A DNA stretch of 38,762 bases from Planctomycetota bacterium (GTDB lineage Bacteria; Planctomycetota; B15-G4): contig QNBX01000023.1 of NCBI GenBank assembly GCA_003644265.1, positions 1 to 38,762 of the forward strand, read 5' to 3'. Position numbers and translations under genes: made by a program. Shown piece by piece: positions 8,441 to 16,045 of the stretch; positions within the stretch are counted from its first letter, which is position 1; the number at the start of each line of letters is the position of its first letter. A model generated the notes under the pieces. The model was not told where the DNA came from and did not search any database. It worked only from the letters and a program-made list of their open reading frames with translations.

Positions 8441-8926
8441 ATGAGACACGCCACCCTGACGTACCTGGCTCTGCTCCCGCCCGTGCTGCTGGCTCTGGCC
8501 TGCTCGCAAGAACCGCTCCCTGACCAGGCGAGGCATGACAACTTGCAGACGCAACCCGCCGACGTCGATCGGATGGCCTCCGAGAGCGCCGGGGCCGAGC
8601 TCGGGGCGGACGGTGAGCACGTCGCTGCGAGCGCAGCCGCGGCGTCCGCCGCCGGGCCGCTCGAAGGCCGCCGCGTCGACAACTTGCAGGTCGAGGCAGC
8701 CTGCGGCCAATGTCAGTTCGGGCTCGCGGGCGACAGCTGCGACCTGGCCGTGCGCATCGACAGCGTGGCGCTGTTTGTGGACGGATCCGAGATCGACGAC
8801 CACGGCGACGCCCACGCCGAGGACGGTTTCTGCAGAGCGATCCTCAGCGCCAAGGTCAGCGGGACGGTGCAGGGCGGTCGCTTCCAAGCCGACTCGATGA
8901 CGCTGCTCAGTGACGAAGAGGGCTGA
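8441..8926 (+). CDS. DUF6370-family exported protein (possible lipoprotein)
   Basis: 161 residues. The frame is open from 8339, but ATG 8441 is chosen because it begins a signal peptide (MRHATLTYLALLPPVLLALACS). Cys21 could be lipidated, although the lipobox (ALAC) is weak. Residues 22-75 are low complexity, rich in Ala, Glu and Asp. Residues about 80-161 carry the DUF6370 pattern with four cysteines: CGQCQF (C88, C91), GDSCDLAV (C100) and HGDAHAEDGFC (C121), the last with paired Asp/His that could bind metal. The function of the family is not known. A small hairpin and an 8-base tandem repeat separate it from the convergent HAF gene. Confidence 0.8.
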   Translation: MRHATLTYLALLPPVLLALACSQEPLPDQARHDNLQTQPADVDRMASESAGAELGADGEHVAASAAAASAAGPLEGRRVDNLQVEAACGQCQFGLAGDSCDLAVRIDSVALFVDGSEIDDHGDAHAEDGFCRAILSAKVSGTVQGGRFQADSMTLLSDEEG

Positions 8927-8942
8927 CCGAAGCAAGGGCGCA

Positions 8943-8957
8943 GGGGCTCGATGCCCC
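8943..8957. terminator. Short hairpin between convergent genes
   Basis: GGGGC, loop TCGAT, GCCCC. It lies 17 bases after the DUF6370 stop and upstream (in plus coordinates) of the stop of the convergent HAF gene. There is no T-run, so terminator function is tentative. Confidence 0.3.
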
Positions 8958-8984
8958 CACGCCCCCACGCCCCCACGCCCTCAT
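8953..8984. repeat. 8-base tandem repeat (GCCCCCAC)
   Basis: Three exact copies of GCCCCCAC (8953, 8961, 8969) and one degenerate copy (GCCCTCAT). Intergenic, between convergent genes. Confidence 0.85.
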
Positions 8985-9011
8985 CCCCGAAGGCGTCGCG
9001 GCCGTCTCTGC

Positions 9012-10439
9012 CTACGGCACCCATGCGACGAGCGCGTTGCTTGCAGCGAAGCCCTTCACACCGGATGCGTCCGACATCCAGTACTGCAGGAACAGCTCGG
9101 TGCCGGCGGGCAGGCCGCCCGGCCAGGTGTCCGAGATGGTCACGCCACCCGTGGCGTCGGTGGCGAGCGGCAGGAACAGACCCAGCGGCGCCTCGAAGGC
9201 GGGCACCAGCACGCCGCCCTTGAAGGCCACATCGATGCGCGCCAGCCCCATGATCAGGAACGCCGTCGAGGACGGCACCGTGTTCGTGAGGCTCAGCTCG
9301 AAGGCCTCGCCCGTGATCAGCGACCCCGTGCCCGCGAGGCTCGGTACACCTGACACGCCCGCCAGGCCGAGGCCCAGGTCCTGCCAGGGGTCATCCTGCG
9401 CCTCCATCAGGAACGCGCGCAACTCGCCGTTGACGATGGCGGTGCCCACCACGTCGCCGTGGTCGTTGATCTCACGCGCCTCGTACAGCAGCACGTTGAC
9501 GCCCGCCGGCAGCAGGCTGTTGAGGTCCACCAGCCTCTCGCCGTCGAAGAGCACGGCGCGGCTGTCGTTGGGGTTGGTGTCGTCGTAGGAGCGGCCCACG
9601 GCGAGGCCCGACGGGTTCACGTCGTACAGCTCGCCCAGCTCGTGGCCGGGAAGCACGCCCAGGTCGATGGCGCCGGGCGGGTTGGTGGTCCACACGGCCG
9701 CGTGCCAGTTGCCCGACGGGAAGGCCTGCAAGCCCACCGCCACACCGTTGTCGTTGAGGTCCTTGGCCTCCGCGTTCTGCCACGGACCGTCGATGCCGCC
9801 GATGGTGACCCAGCCGCCGTCGTACAGCACCGCGTCGTTGGGCGAGAACAGGTTCCAGGCAAAGCCCACCAGCTGCCCGGCCTCGTTGATGCCCGTGGCG
9901 CGGCTCGACTGGTGGGGCTCGCTGGCGCCCACGTTGGTGATGACGCCGCCGGTCCAGCTCACGGCGCGATCACGGCTGACGGCCGGATCCTGCGCCCAGC
10001 CGGCGATCACGCCGGCGCTGTTCACGTCGTGCACAAAGCTCTGCCCCGAGCCCAGGTCGGGCAGGGCCGTCATGGCGCCGTCCCAACGGAAGCCGTGAAA
10101 CGTGCCTGAGCCGAAGATCACGTCGCTCTCGGAGGTACCCACGACCAGGCCGCTGGCGTTGATGGCGCGGGCGACGCTCTCCTCGTCGCCGGACAGCAGG
10201 CCCAGGTCGGTCATGACGCCGTTCTCCCAGAGGAAGGCGCGACGACAGGGGTGACCGTTGACGGTACAGCCGGGAATGCTCGACCAGCCGACCACCTGGC
10301 CGGCGTCGTTCAGGCCCATGGCCACGGAGGACGGACCGCCCAGGGTGCCCAGGTCGACGTAGGTGTAGGTCGGATCCGCCGCCAGGGCGGGAGCCGCCAG
10401 CGCGGCCAGCAGGACGAGACGAAGAACGGGTGACGACAT
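9012..10439 (-). CDS. Secreted HAF-repeat protein
   Basis: 475 residues from ATG 10439, with a signal peptide (LRLVLLAALAAPALAA). About seven HAF repeats span residues 25-350: LGTLGGPSSVAMGLNDAGQ then VVGWS, INASGLVVGTS, VNSAGVIAGWA, INEAGQLVGFA, LNDNGVAVGLQ, VNPSGLAVGRS and INDHGDVVGTA. HAF repeats occur in extracellular proteins of proteobacteria and planctomycetes, with no known activity. The last ~120 residues form the domain shared with the FG-GAP protein and the protein at 11929-12591, ending FAASNALVAWVP. A strong sigma-70-like promoter overlapped by palindromes lies upstream, shared with the divergent HTH gene. Confidence 0.9.
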   Translation of the reverse strand: MSSPVLRLVLLAALAAPALAADPTYTYVDLGTLGGPSSVAMGLNDAGQVVGWSSIPGCTVNGHPCRRAFLWENGVMTDLGLLSGDEESVARAINASGLVVGTSESDVIFGSGTFHGFRWDGAMTALPDLGSGQSFVHDVNSAGVIAGWAQDPAVSRDRAVSWTGGVITNVGASEPHQSSRATGINEAGQLVGFAWNLFSPNDAVLYDGGWVTIGGIDGPWQNAEAKDLNDNGVAVGLQAFPSGNWHAAVWTTNPPGAIDLGVLPGHELGELYDVNPSGLAVGRSYDDTNPNDSRAVLFDGERLVDLNSLLPAGVNVLLYEAREINDHGDVVGTAIVNGELRAFLMEAQDDPWQDLGLGLAGVSGVPSLAGTGSLITGEAFELSLTNTVPSSTAFLIMGLARIDVAFKGGVLVPAFEAPLGLFLPLATDATGGVTISDTWPGGLPAGTELFLQYWMSDASGVKGFAASNALVAWVP

Positions 10440-10528
10440 GGAAGCTGCTCCGGTGATGGAGGGTTGCGCTGCAGGACTGGCCGAGACCAGCGCCCGGGCA
10501 TCGGGGCCCAGGCCAGCTGACGAGGCTC

Positions 10529-10556
10529 ACAATAGTGCTATTTATGGCACTGTCAA
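10529..10556 (-). promoter_or_regulatory. Sigma-70-like promoter for the HAF-repeat gene
   Basis: On the minus strand a perfect -35 TTGACA (10556-10551) is followed by a 16-base spacer and TATTGT (10534-10529), four of six matches to TATAAT. The expected start would be near 10521, giving an ~80-base leader before ATG 10439. The stretch is distinctly A/T rich in an otherwise GC-rich window. Confidence 0.6.
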
Positions 10557-10564
10557 CATGCCAT
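10534..10564. promoter_or_regulatory. Two nested inverted repeats overlapping the -35/-10 region
   Basis: AGTGC (10534-10538) pairs with GCACT (10547-10551), filling the promoter spacer. ATGGCA (10544-10549) pairs with TGCCAT (10559-10564), bracketing the -35. Sites in these positions commonly serve as repressor operators. The divergent gene at 10617 encodes an HTH protein and is the obvious candidate binder (inference). Confidence 0.5.
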
Positions 10565-10616
10565 TTATTACATTATCGTGACGCCAACGCAGATCCCTTG
10601 AGCTAGGCTCCCGCCC

Positions 10617-11873
10617 ATGAGAACCGAACACCAGACCCCGCCTGGGCCCGCCGCGGCCAGCAGCGCCAGCGCGGCCGGCGTGGCCCTGGAGTCGTTGCTG
10701 CTGACCGTGGGCACGACCCTGGGCGAGACCCTGGGCGACGTCCTGGGTGCCCTCCCGGGGGCTCCCCATCGGCCGTCGGACCTGACGCGCGCCCTGGGCG
10801 TCAATCGCTCGGTGGCCAGCCGCCTGCTGGGCGCCCTCGGCAAGGGTGATCCGCGCGAACTGCTGCACCTGGTGCCAGGGCCCGAGCCCCTGCGCAACGT
10901 GGTGCTGGGCGCCCGCCGCCGGGGCGCCTCGGCCGCCCAGGCCGACGCGGCCCTCGCGGCCATCGACGAGTTCGACCAGCTCATCCGCAAGCAGGCGGGC
11001 ACGAGGCCGGCGCTGGACGCGCTCATCAGCGCGAACCTGCCCGGCGCCCGGGAGCGCTTCGAGCTGGCCAGCAAGTACTCCGTCTTCAAGGGCATGAGCC
11101 AGCTCAAGGGCGTGCAGGCCGAGCACTGGCTGGGCGTGGCGGTGGTGGCCCCCTGCGCAGACGACCCCGAGCGGCACGACCTGACCTGGCTCAACGGCGC
11201 CCTGGCCATGCAGCGGCTGCGGCCCGGCGCGGCGGTGCGCTTCGGCTACCGGCATCGCGGCGGCGAGTCCACCGCGAAGGCATCCCCCCCGCCCATGAGC
11301 GTCACGCCGCTGGACGCCTTCTGCATGAACCCGCCCGCGCGGCTCGAGTCGCACATCACCGGCGACACCATCCAGTACACCCTGCCCGCTGATCTGCTCG
11401 GCCCGAACGAGGTGGTCGACATGTTCGTGGTGGACCATCACCCGGGGGCCATGCGGCGCCTCGCGCTGGACGTGCCGCGCCACCGCAACTCGCTGTTCGT
11501 GGAGCCCGCGGTGCCCGTGGCGTCCATGCTGTTCGACGTCATCCTGCACGACGACGCGTTCCCGGGCTGCGAGCCCGAACTGCTGGTGTACGACACCGGC
11601 TACGACGGCATCGCCAACGTGAACGACGCCGCGCGCGACCTCGACCGCGTCGACATGGCCGAGAGCGTGCGTTTCATGGGCCACGACATGGGCGCGCTGG
11701 AGGCGGACGAGATCCCCACCTACCACGACATGCTGATGCACCTCGCCGAGCGTTATGGCTGGCAGCCGGAGCGCTTCCGCACCTGGCGACTGCGCATGCG
11801 CTACCCGGTCTACGGCTGGCAGGTGTGCCTGTCGTTCGAGCCCGCCGCCGGCGGCGAGCCCGCGGTCGGCTGA
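10617..11873 (+). CDS. HTH-domain protein of unknown function
   Basis: 418 residues, ATG 10617, no strong ribosome site. After an Ala/Ser-rich start, residues about 52-76 form a winged-helix-like HTH resembling IclR/MarR types (SDLTRALGVNRSVASRLLGA). The remaining ~330 residues are well-formed globular sequence that I do not recognise, including ASKYSVFKGMSQLKG, MFVVDHHPGAMRRL, VASMLFDVILHDDAFPG and a YGWQ-rich C-terminus. The long C-terminal part could be a sensor or an enzyme domain. It is transcribed away from the HAF gene and the shared promoter carries palindromes, so autoregulation or control of the HAF gene is plausible. A strong hairpin follows the stop. Confidence 0.82.
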   Translation: MRTEHQTPPGPAAASSASAAGVALESLLLTVGTTLGETLGDVLGALPGAPHRPSDLTRALGVNRSVASRLLGALGKGDPRELLHLVPGPEPLRNVVLGARRRGASAAQADAALAAIDEFDQLIRKQAGTRPALDALISANLPGARERFELASKYSVFKGMSQLKGVQAEHWLGVAVVAPCADDPERHDLTWLNGALAMQRLRPGAAVRFGYRHRGGESTAKASPPPMSVTPLDAFCMNPPARLESHITGDTIQYTLPADLLGPNEVVDMFVVDHHPGAMRRLALDVPRHRNSLFVEPAVPVASMLFDVILHDDAFPGCEPELLVYDTGYDGIANVNDAARDLDRVDMAESVRFMGHDMGALEADEIPTYHDMLMHLAERYGWQPERFRTWRLRMRYPVYGWQVCLSFEPAAGGEPAVG

Positions 11874-11880
11874 CAGCTGC

Positions 11881-11920
11881 CGCGGGACGCCGCCCCGATC
11901 GGGCGAGGCGGCGTCCCGCG
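11881..11920. terminator. Strong bidirectional hairpin between convergent genes
   Basis: CGCGGGACGCCGCC (11881-11894) is a perfect 14-base inverted match to GGCGGCGTCCCGCG (11907-11920), with a 12-base loop containing CCGATCGG. It starts 8 bases after the stop of the HTH gene and ends 8 bases before the stop of the convergent secreted-protein gene. There is no U-tract on either side. Confidence 0.65.
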
Positions 11921-11928
11921 AGCGAGGC

Positions 11929-12591
11929 TCAGCAGTCCGGCATCACGCAGGGCACGGCGCCCGGCAGGATCGAGAAGCAGACCGCGTTGCCGAGGATGAA
12001 CGGCCCGGTGATGGGCCCGACGTCGCGACGCGCGTTCTGCACCCACAGCGGCAGTCCCACCAGCGTCGGATCGGACGGCAACACGAATTCGAAGGCCAGG
12101 CCCTCAACGCCGCCACCCACTCCTGACGCCAGGGCAAAGAAGGGCATGCCCAGCAGCAGGCTGCCGCGCTTCACGCTGAAGGGAAACAAGCCCGGCGAAC
12201 CCGACGCCCACAGCAGGTGCTGCGAGATGCCACCCGGCCCCGAGCGCAGTCGCACGGGGCAGCCGACGGCGGGCGTGCCGCACAGCTCGAGGAACACGGG
12301 CGGCGGTGAGACGACGCTGGTCACCTCAAACAGCGGGCAGGCCGGGTCGATCTGAGTGGCCACCAGCTTGACGTTCTGGCCCAGCAGCGCCGAGAGATCG
12401 ACACTGCCACTCTGGATGAAGAACACGCCACCGCTGCAGGCCAGCCGATACTCGGGCGGCGCGCAGAGGATCGACGAGAGAGGCGAGGGCACCAGCTCCA
12501 CCACGCCCGTGACCGAGAGGGGCTTGGGGGCCACGATCTGCGCCGACAGGCTGACGGCGAGCAAGACAGACGCGAGAAAGACGCGCAACAT
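11929..12591 (-). CDS. Secreted protein with the shared C-terminal domain
   Basis: 220 residues from ATG 12591 with a Sec signal peptide (VFLASVLLAVSLSAQ). The N-terminal half, about residues 22-110, contains four cysteines and segments such as VTGVVELVPSPLSS and FFIQSGSVDLSALLG, reminiscent of a small OB-like beta domain, but I cannot assign a family. The C-terminal half (PFFALASGVGG, LVGLPLWVQN, ILGNAVCFSI) resembles the terminal domain of the FG-GAP and HAF proteins here, followed by a short Cys-containing tail. Likely an exported or cell-surface protein; no enzymatic role is suggested. Confidence 0.82.
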   Translation of the reverse strand: MLRVFLASVLLAVSLSAQIVAPKPLSVTGVVELVPSPLSSILCAPPEYRLACSGGVFFIQSGSVDLSALLGQNVKLVATQIDPACPLFEVTSVVSPPPVFLELCGTPAVGCPVRLRSGPGGISQHLLWASGSPGLFPFSVKRGSLLLGMPFFALASGVGGGVEGLAFEFVLPSDPTLVGLPLWVQNARRDVGPITGPFILGNAVCFSILPGAVPCVMPDC

Positions 12592-12645
12592 GGGACGACT
12601 CCAACAGGGAGGAGACCGGCCGGGTCACTCCATCTGAAGCCAGAA

Positions 12646-12921
12646 ATGCCGACTGCGCAAGGGCGTCTCGATCTCGACGCATCTGATCCACGAAGCGATG
12701 ATCATCGAGTGCAGCGGCTGGCGTCCAGCCTGGCCAAAGCCCTCGTGCTCAGCGACGACGTGGAGGGCGAACGAATCGTGCTTCAGCAAGACATCGATCG
12801 CGAGCCCTTGGGCGCCGGCCTCGAGCTGACGCGCGAGATGCTCGAGAAGATGCCGCGCCAGGGATTCTCGGAAGGAGGCTGGGAGGCGTCGGCCAGGGCG
12901 CCCAAGACCTTGTCGAGCTGA
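12646..12921 (+). CDS. Small hypothetical protein (doubtful)
   Basis: 91 residues from ATG 12646, no recognised family. The middle part has strong GC at third codon positions and a plausible helical, acidic sequence (VQRLASSLAKALVLSDDVEG, LELTREMLEKMP). Support for its being real: it ends 14 bases before a perfect hairpin placed like the one that follows the HTH gene. Against: no ribosome site, and the opposite strand also has an open, protein-like frame over most of the same stretch. It may also be a fragment of a larger decayed gene. Confidence 0.38.
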   Translation: MPTAQGRLDLDASDPRSDDHRVQRLASSLAKALVLSDDVEGERIVLQQDIDREPLGAGLELTREMLEKMPRQGFSEGGWEASARAPKTLSS

Positions 12922-12935
12922 GTGCCCGCTCTGTG

Positions 12936-12956
12936 CAGGAACTCCAGGAGTTCCTG
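12936..12956. terminator. Perfect hairpin upstream of the sulfatase stop
   Basis: CAGGAACTC (12936-12944), loop CAG, GAGTTCCTG (12948-12956). It lies between the stop of the small plus-strand ORF (12921) and the stop of the convergent sulfatase-like gene (12976), so it could terminate both directions. No T-run. Confidence 0.5.
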
Positions 12957-12975
12957 TACTGGTCCGACGCGCTGG

Positions 12976-14538
12976 CTAGTGTTCGTCGTCGCCCAGGTAG
13001 CCCATGGCTCGCAGCGCCTCGGCCTGCTGCTCGTCGATGACGACGTCGCGCTCGGCCTGCCAGCGCCCCTCCACCAGACGCCGGGAGTCGAGCCAGTTGC
13101 GCAGGGCCTCGCGCGGACCGGCGGCGCGCTCGGGCTGCTCGGCTCGCAGGTCGTGCATTGCGCCCGGGTCAGCCTGCAAGTCGTAGAGTCCGCTGGTCGT
13201 GCCCTGGGGGTCAAGGTGGTAGAGCAGCCGCTCGCTGCGCACGGCCATGACATCGCGGCCCTGCTTGGCGCGGTGGGCAAAGAGGATCTGTCCGCGTCCG
13301 GCCAGGCTGCCGCCCGCGCGCGCGACGTCGGCCACCGAGGAGCCGTCCGCGCCGGGTAACGGCGGCAGTCCTGCCAGCTGCACCAGCGTGGGCGCCAGGT
13401 CGATGCCGAGCATGAGCCCGTCCACGCGGGCGCCCGCGGGCAGCCCGGCGGGCCAGCGCAGGATCAGCGGCACGTGGGTCAGCTCGGCGTGCAAGTTGCG
13501 GTGGCCGTGGCCGTGGGCGCGTCGGTCCCAGAACTCCTCGCCGTGATCGGAGACGAGCACCACCAGGGTGTCCTCGGCCAGGCCGCGCTGGGTCAGGCCT
13601 TCCAGCAAACGACCGAACTCGCCGTCGTTGAAGGCCAGCTCCTGGTCATAGAGCTCAAGCAGCTGCTGGCGATCGCGGCGCGTGAAGCTGCGACCCGAAC
13701 GCAAGCCGTCGCGCCGAGCCTCGGTGGAGCCGTCGACGACGTCGGGCCCGTGCTGCGGGGAGGCGTCCCCGGCATCGGCATCGGCATCGCTGTCCGCCGT
13801 CACGCCGGGCTCAGCCGCGTTGACGTCTCGCGCCGGCTCGCCGTGCGCCTCATAGGGTACGTGCGGGTCGACCGTGTGCAGATACAACAGGAACGGGCGC
13901 GCGGCATCGCGCTCGTCGTCGAGCCAGGTCAGCGCGGCGTCCACCACACGATCCGCGTCGAACTCGGGTCCCTGACGCAGGCGGCGTGCGTGTGGGCTGG
14001 CTTCGGCATCCAGCTCGCGATACTGATCGAAGCCGCGTGAGAAGCCGAATGCGCCGGCCGTGGCGAGGGTGATGGTCATGCCCGCGGTCTGGTAGCCGTG
14101 CTGCCCGAACCACTGCTGGGCCATGACCAGCTCAGCGGGCACGGCGACGCTGAAGTCCGCCGCGAAGACGGGCGGATAGCAGCCCGTGAGCAGGCTCGTC
14201 ACCGAAGGCAGGGTCCAGTTCGTGTGGACGTGCGCCTGTTCGAAGAGCACGCCCTCTGCCGCCAGCGCGTCCATGTTGGGGCTCGTGGGTCGGCCGTAGC
14301 CGTAGCAGCCGAGGTGATCCGCGCGCAACGTGTCGACCATCCAGATCAGGATGTGCGGGCGCTCGGGCGGCTCCGGCCGCTCAGGCCGCTCAGGCCGCTC
14401 GTCCGCCGTCGGCGCGCAGGCGCACAGCGCGAGCGGGAGCAGTGTCGCGCAGGCCCACCTGAGCACGCGCGGCGCGTACGCCCGCGGGACCGTGGCGCGG
14501 GCGGACGGGAGCATCAGGGCGGTGAGCGATCGGCGCAT
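12976..14538 (-). CDS. Sulfatase-like (alkaline phosphatase superfamily) lipoprotein
   Basis: 520 residues. The frame opens at 14583, but ATG 14538 is preferred since it places a basic start and a hydrophobic stretch before a lipobox-like LCAC (Cys41). A Pro/Glu/Arg repeat linker (RPERPERPEPPERP) follows. The catalytic domain begins HILIWMVDTLRADHLGCYGY, giving a metal-binding Asp69, and later has VLVSDHGEEFWD and HGHGHRNLHAELTHVPLILR. At the position of the formylglycine Cys/Ser the sequence reads NWTLPSVTSLLTG, with Thr109 and without the CxPxR signature. So it is probably not a classic FGly sulfatase; a Thr-nucleophile phosphodiesterase or phosphotransferase-like activity is possible. An acidic Asp/Ala insertion lies in the middle. 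Likely anchored and periplasmic. Confidence 0.86.
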   Translation of the reverse strand: MRRSLTALMLPSARATVPRAYAPRVLRWACATLLPLALCACAPTADERPERPERPEPPERPHILIWMVDTLRADHLGCYGYGRPTSPNMDALAAEGVLFEQAHVHTNWTLPSVTSLLTGCYPPVFAADFSVAVPAELVMAQQWFGQHGYQTAGMTITLATAGAFGFSRGFDQYRELDAEASPHARRLRQGPEFDADRVVDAALTWLDDERDAARPFLLYLHTVDPHVPYEAHGEPARDVNAAEPGVTADSDADADAGDASPQHGPDVVDGSTEARRDGLRSGRSFTRRDRQQLLELYDQELAFNDGEFGRLLEGLTQRGLAEDTLVVLVSDHGEEFWDRRAHGHGHRNLHAELTHVPLILRWPAGLPAGARVDGLMLGIDLAPTLVQLAGLPPLPGADGSSVADVARAGGSLAGRGQILFAHRAKQGRDVMAVRSERLLYHLDPQGTTSGLYDLQADPGAMHDLRAEQPERAAGPREALRNWLDSRRLVEGRWQAERDVVIDEQQAEALRAMGYLGDDEH

Positions 14539-14577
14539 GCGGCTCCAGCTTACGACATCAGCTCCCGGCCGCCCACG

Positions 14578-14671
14578 CACCACGCGCCCGCATGCGAGGA
14601 CGCCCCGCCCTCGGTCTCCAGCCAGGGTCGCATCTGCGCGCCCACCACGCGCCCGCGTGCGACTACGCCCC
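14578..14671. repeat. 29-base imperfect direct repeat, two copies
   Basis: Copy 1 at 14578-14606 and copy 2 at 14643-14671, 26 of 29 bases identical, 65 bases apart. Both begin CACCACGCGCCCGC. The second copy covers the stop codon of the GH15-like gene, and the first lies 40 bases upstream of the sulfatase-like start. Confidence 0.75.
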
Positions 14672-16045
14672 CGGCAAGGAGACCGAGCGTTGCATGCCCT
14701 GCAACGAGACCAGCAGCAGGGCCTGGGTCCAGAGCAGCGGCGTGGCGTCGTTGACCACGCGCCGCTCCGGCAGCTGCGGGTCGGGCACGTAGTAGCTCTC
14801 CGGGCAGAGCCCGGGACCCAGCCGACACTCCGGCCCCGTCACCTGGGAGAGCGCGCGGTTGAAGTGCGCCGTCTGCAGGGCGCGATCACGCTCGTCTCGC
14901 GAGGCCACGTAGCGCCAGCCGTAGATGCTCGAGAGCAGCGGGTCAAACAGGCACCACTGCGCCTCGCTGCCCGGTCGCAGCTGCGCGTCGCGCGCGTCCA
15001 CGTTGTCGAAGAAGCCGCTGGTGCGGGTCTGCTCATCGAACATCTGCGCGTAGCCCGCGCACCAGTAGCTGTCGCCCTGGTATCGGCGCACGCCGAAGGG
15101 GCCGACCAACTGCTCGGCCACCAGCTGAAGAATGGCGTCGGCCTGGTCTCCGCTCACAACGCGCAGCGGGTACACGAGAAACAACAGCGACGCGTCGGCC
15201 TGGCGGTCACGCCCGGACGCGCGCGCATCCCGCGTCTCCCAGGGCAGGCTGGCGTCCAGCACCGCGCGCCCCGCCGCGATCAGCGCGTCCAGGTCCTGGC
15301 CGCCGCTCAGGCTCGCCGCGCGGCCTGGCCGCACGGCGTCCTGCGAGCGACACAGTCCGCGCAGGGCCGTGAGCCCGGCCAGCACCGTGCCGATGCTCGC
15401 GCTGGAGCGACGACGCTGCTCCTCCCAGTGCCCGCTGTCGCGATCCTGGCTGTAGTCGATGGCCGCGAAGTACGGCCCGAAGCGCGCGAGCACGCCGGCG
15501 CAGGTCTCGTCGAGCGGCAGCAGACCGGACAGCGCGGCTCGCGCCAGCAGCCACAGCGCGTAGCCGTGGGCGTCGTTCTGGATGTGCGGCCAGGGCTCGT
15601 CCAACTCGGCGATGGCGCGGCCGTCGAAGCGCACGTGCGGGCGCTGCATGGGGTCGTCGAGGTCGCTGGTGCCGGCGATGGCGGCCTCGAAGCGCGGCGC
15701 CTGCAGCTGGTAGAAACGCACCAGCGACGCGCAGCTGCGCGCCACGCTGTCCACGTCTCCCAGCTCCCACGCGGCGGCCGTCACCTGCACCGTGTCGCGC
15801 ACCCAGGTGCGACCGTAGCCGGTGTAGGCCACGGCCTCGGCGGGCGCGGGGTTGGCGGCGTAGAGGCCGTTGGGCAGGCACGGCAGCGTCGTGAGCGACA
15901 AAGCCTGCAGCTGCCGCGCCACGCGCTCGAGCGCCTGCTCGTCGTAGCGCTCGGCCAGGCAGGCGGCCAGAGCCGGATGCCGCGCAGCGGGCGCAGCGCC
16001 CCCCACCAGCGGCGGCACGCGCGCGCCACCGCCGCCCTCGCTCAC
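14663..16045 (-). CDS. GH15 / phosphorylase-kinase-alpha-like protein
   Basis: 460 residues from a GTG start at 16045 that overlaps the upstream stop (GTGA). Segments fit the (alpha/alpha)6 toroid of phosphorylase kinase regulatory subunits and glucoamylases: GLYAANPAP, YGRTWVRDTVQV, WPHIQNDAHGYALWLL, GHWEEQRRRSSASIGTVLAG, ASLLFLVYPLRVV, GPFGVRRYQGDSYW. No signal peptide, so probably cytoplasmic. In GH15 enzymes this fold releases glucose from alpha-glucans; in phosphorylase kinase it is regulatory, and I cannot assign a catalytic Glu pair with certainty. A role in glycogen metabolism is inference; no glycogen gene lies nearby. It is coupled to a cyclodeaminase-like gene, an odd pairing. Confidence 0.8.
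   Translation of the reverse strand: MSEGGGGARVPPLVGGAAPAARHPALAACLAERYDEQALERVARQLQALSLTTLPCLPNGLYAANPAPAEAVAYTGYGRTWVRDTVQVTAAAWELGDVDSVARSCASLVRFYQLQAPRFEAAIAGTSDLDDPMQRPHVRFDGRAIAELDEPWPHIQNDAHGYALWLLARAALSGLLPLDETCAGVLARFGPYFAAIDYSQDRDSGHWEEQRRRSSASIGTVLAGLTALRGLCRSQDAVRPGRAASLSGGQDLDALIAAGRAVLDASLPWETRDARASGRDRQADASLLFLVYPLRVVSGDQADAILQLVAEQLVGPFGVRRYQGDSYWCAGYAQMFDEQTRTSGFFDNVDARDAQLRPGSEAQWCLFDPLLSSIYGWRYVASRDERDRALQTAHFNRALSQVTGPECRLGPGLCPESYYVPDPQLPERRVVNDATPLLWTQALLLVSLQGMQRSVSLPGA

Noticed and set aside
8953..8984. GCCCCCAC units as a CRISPR-like array
   Set aside because: Units are 8 bases, directly adjacent and without spacers; a simple tandem repeat.
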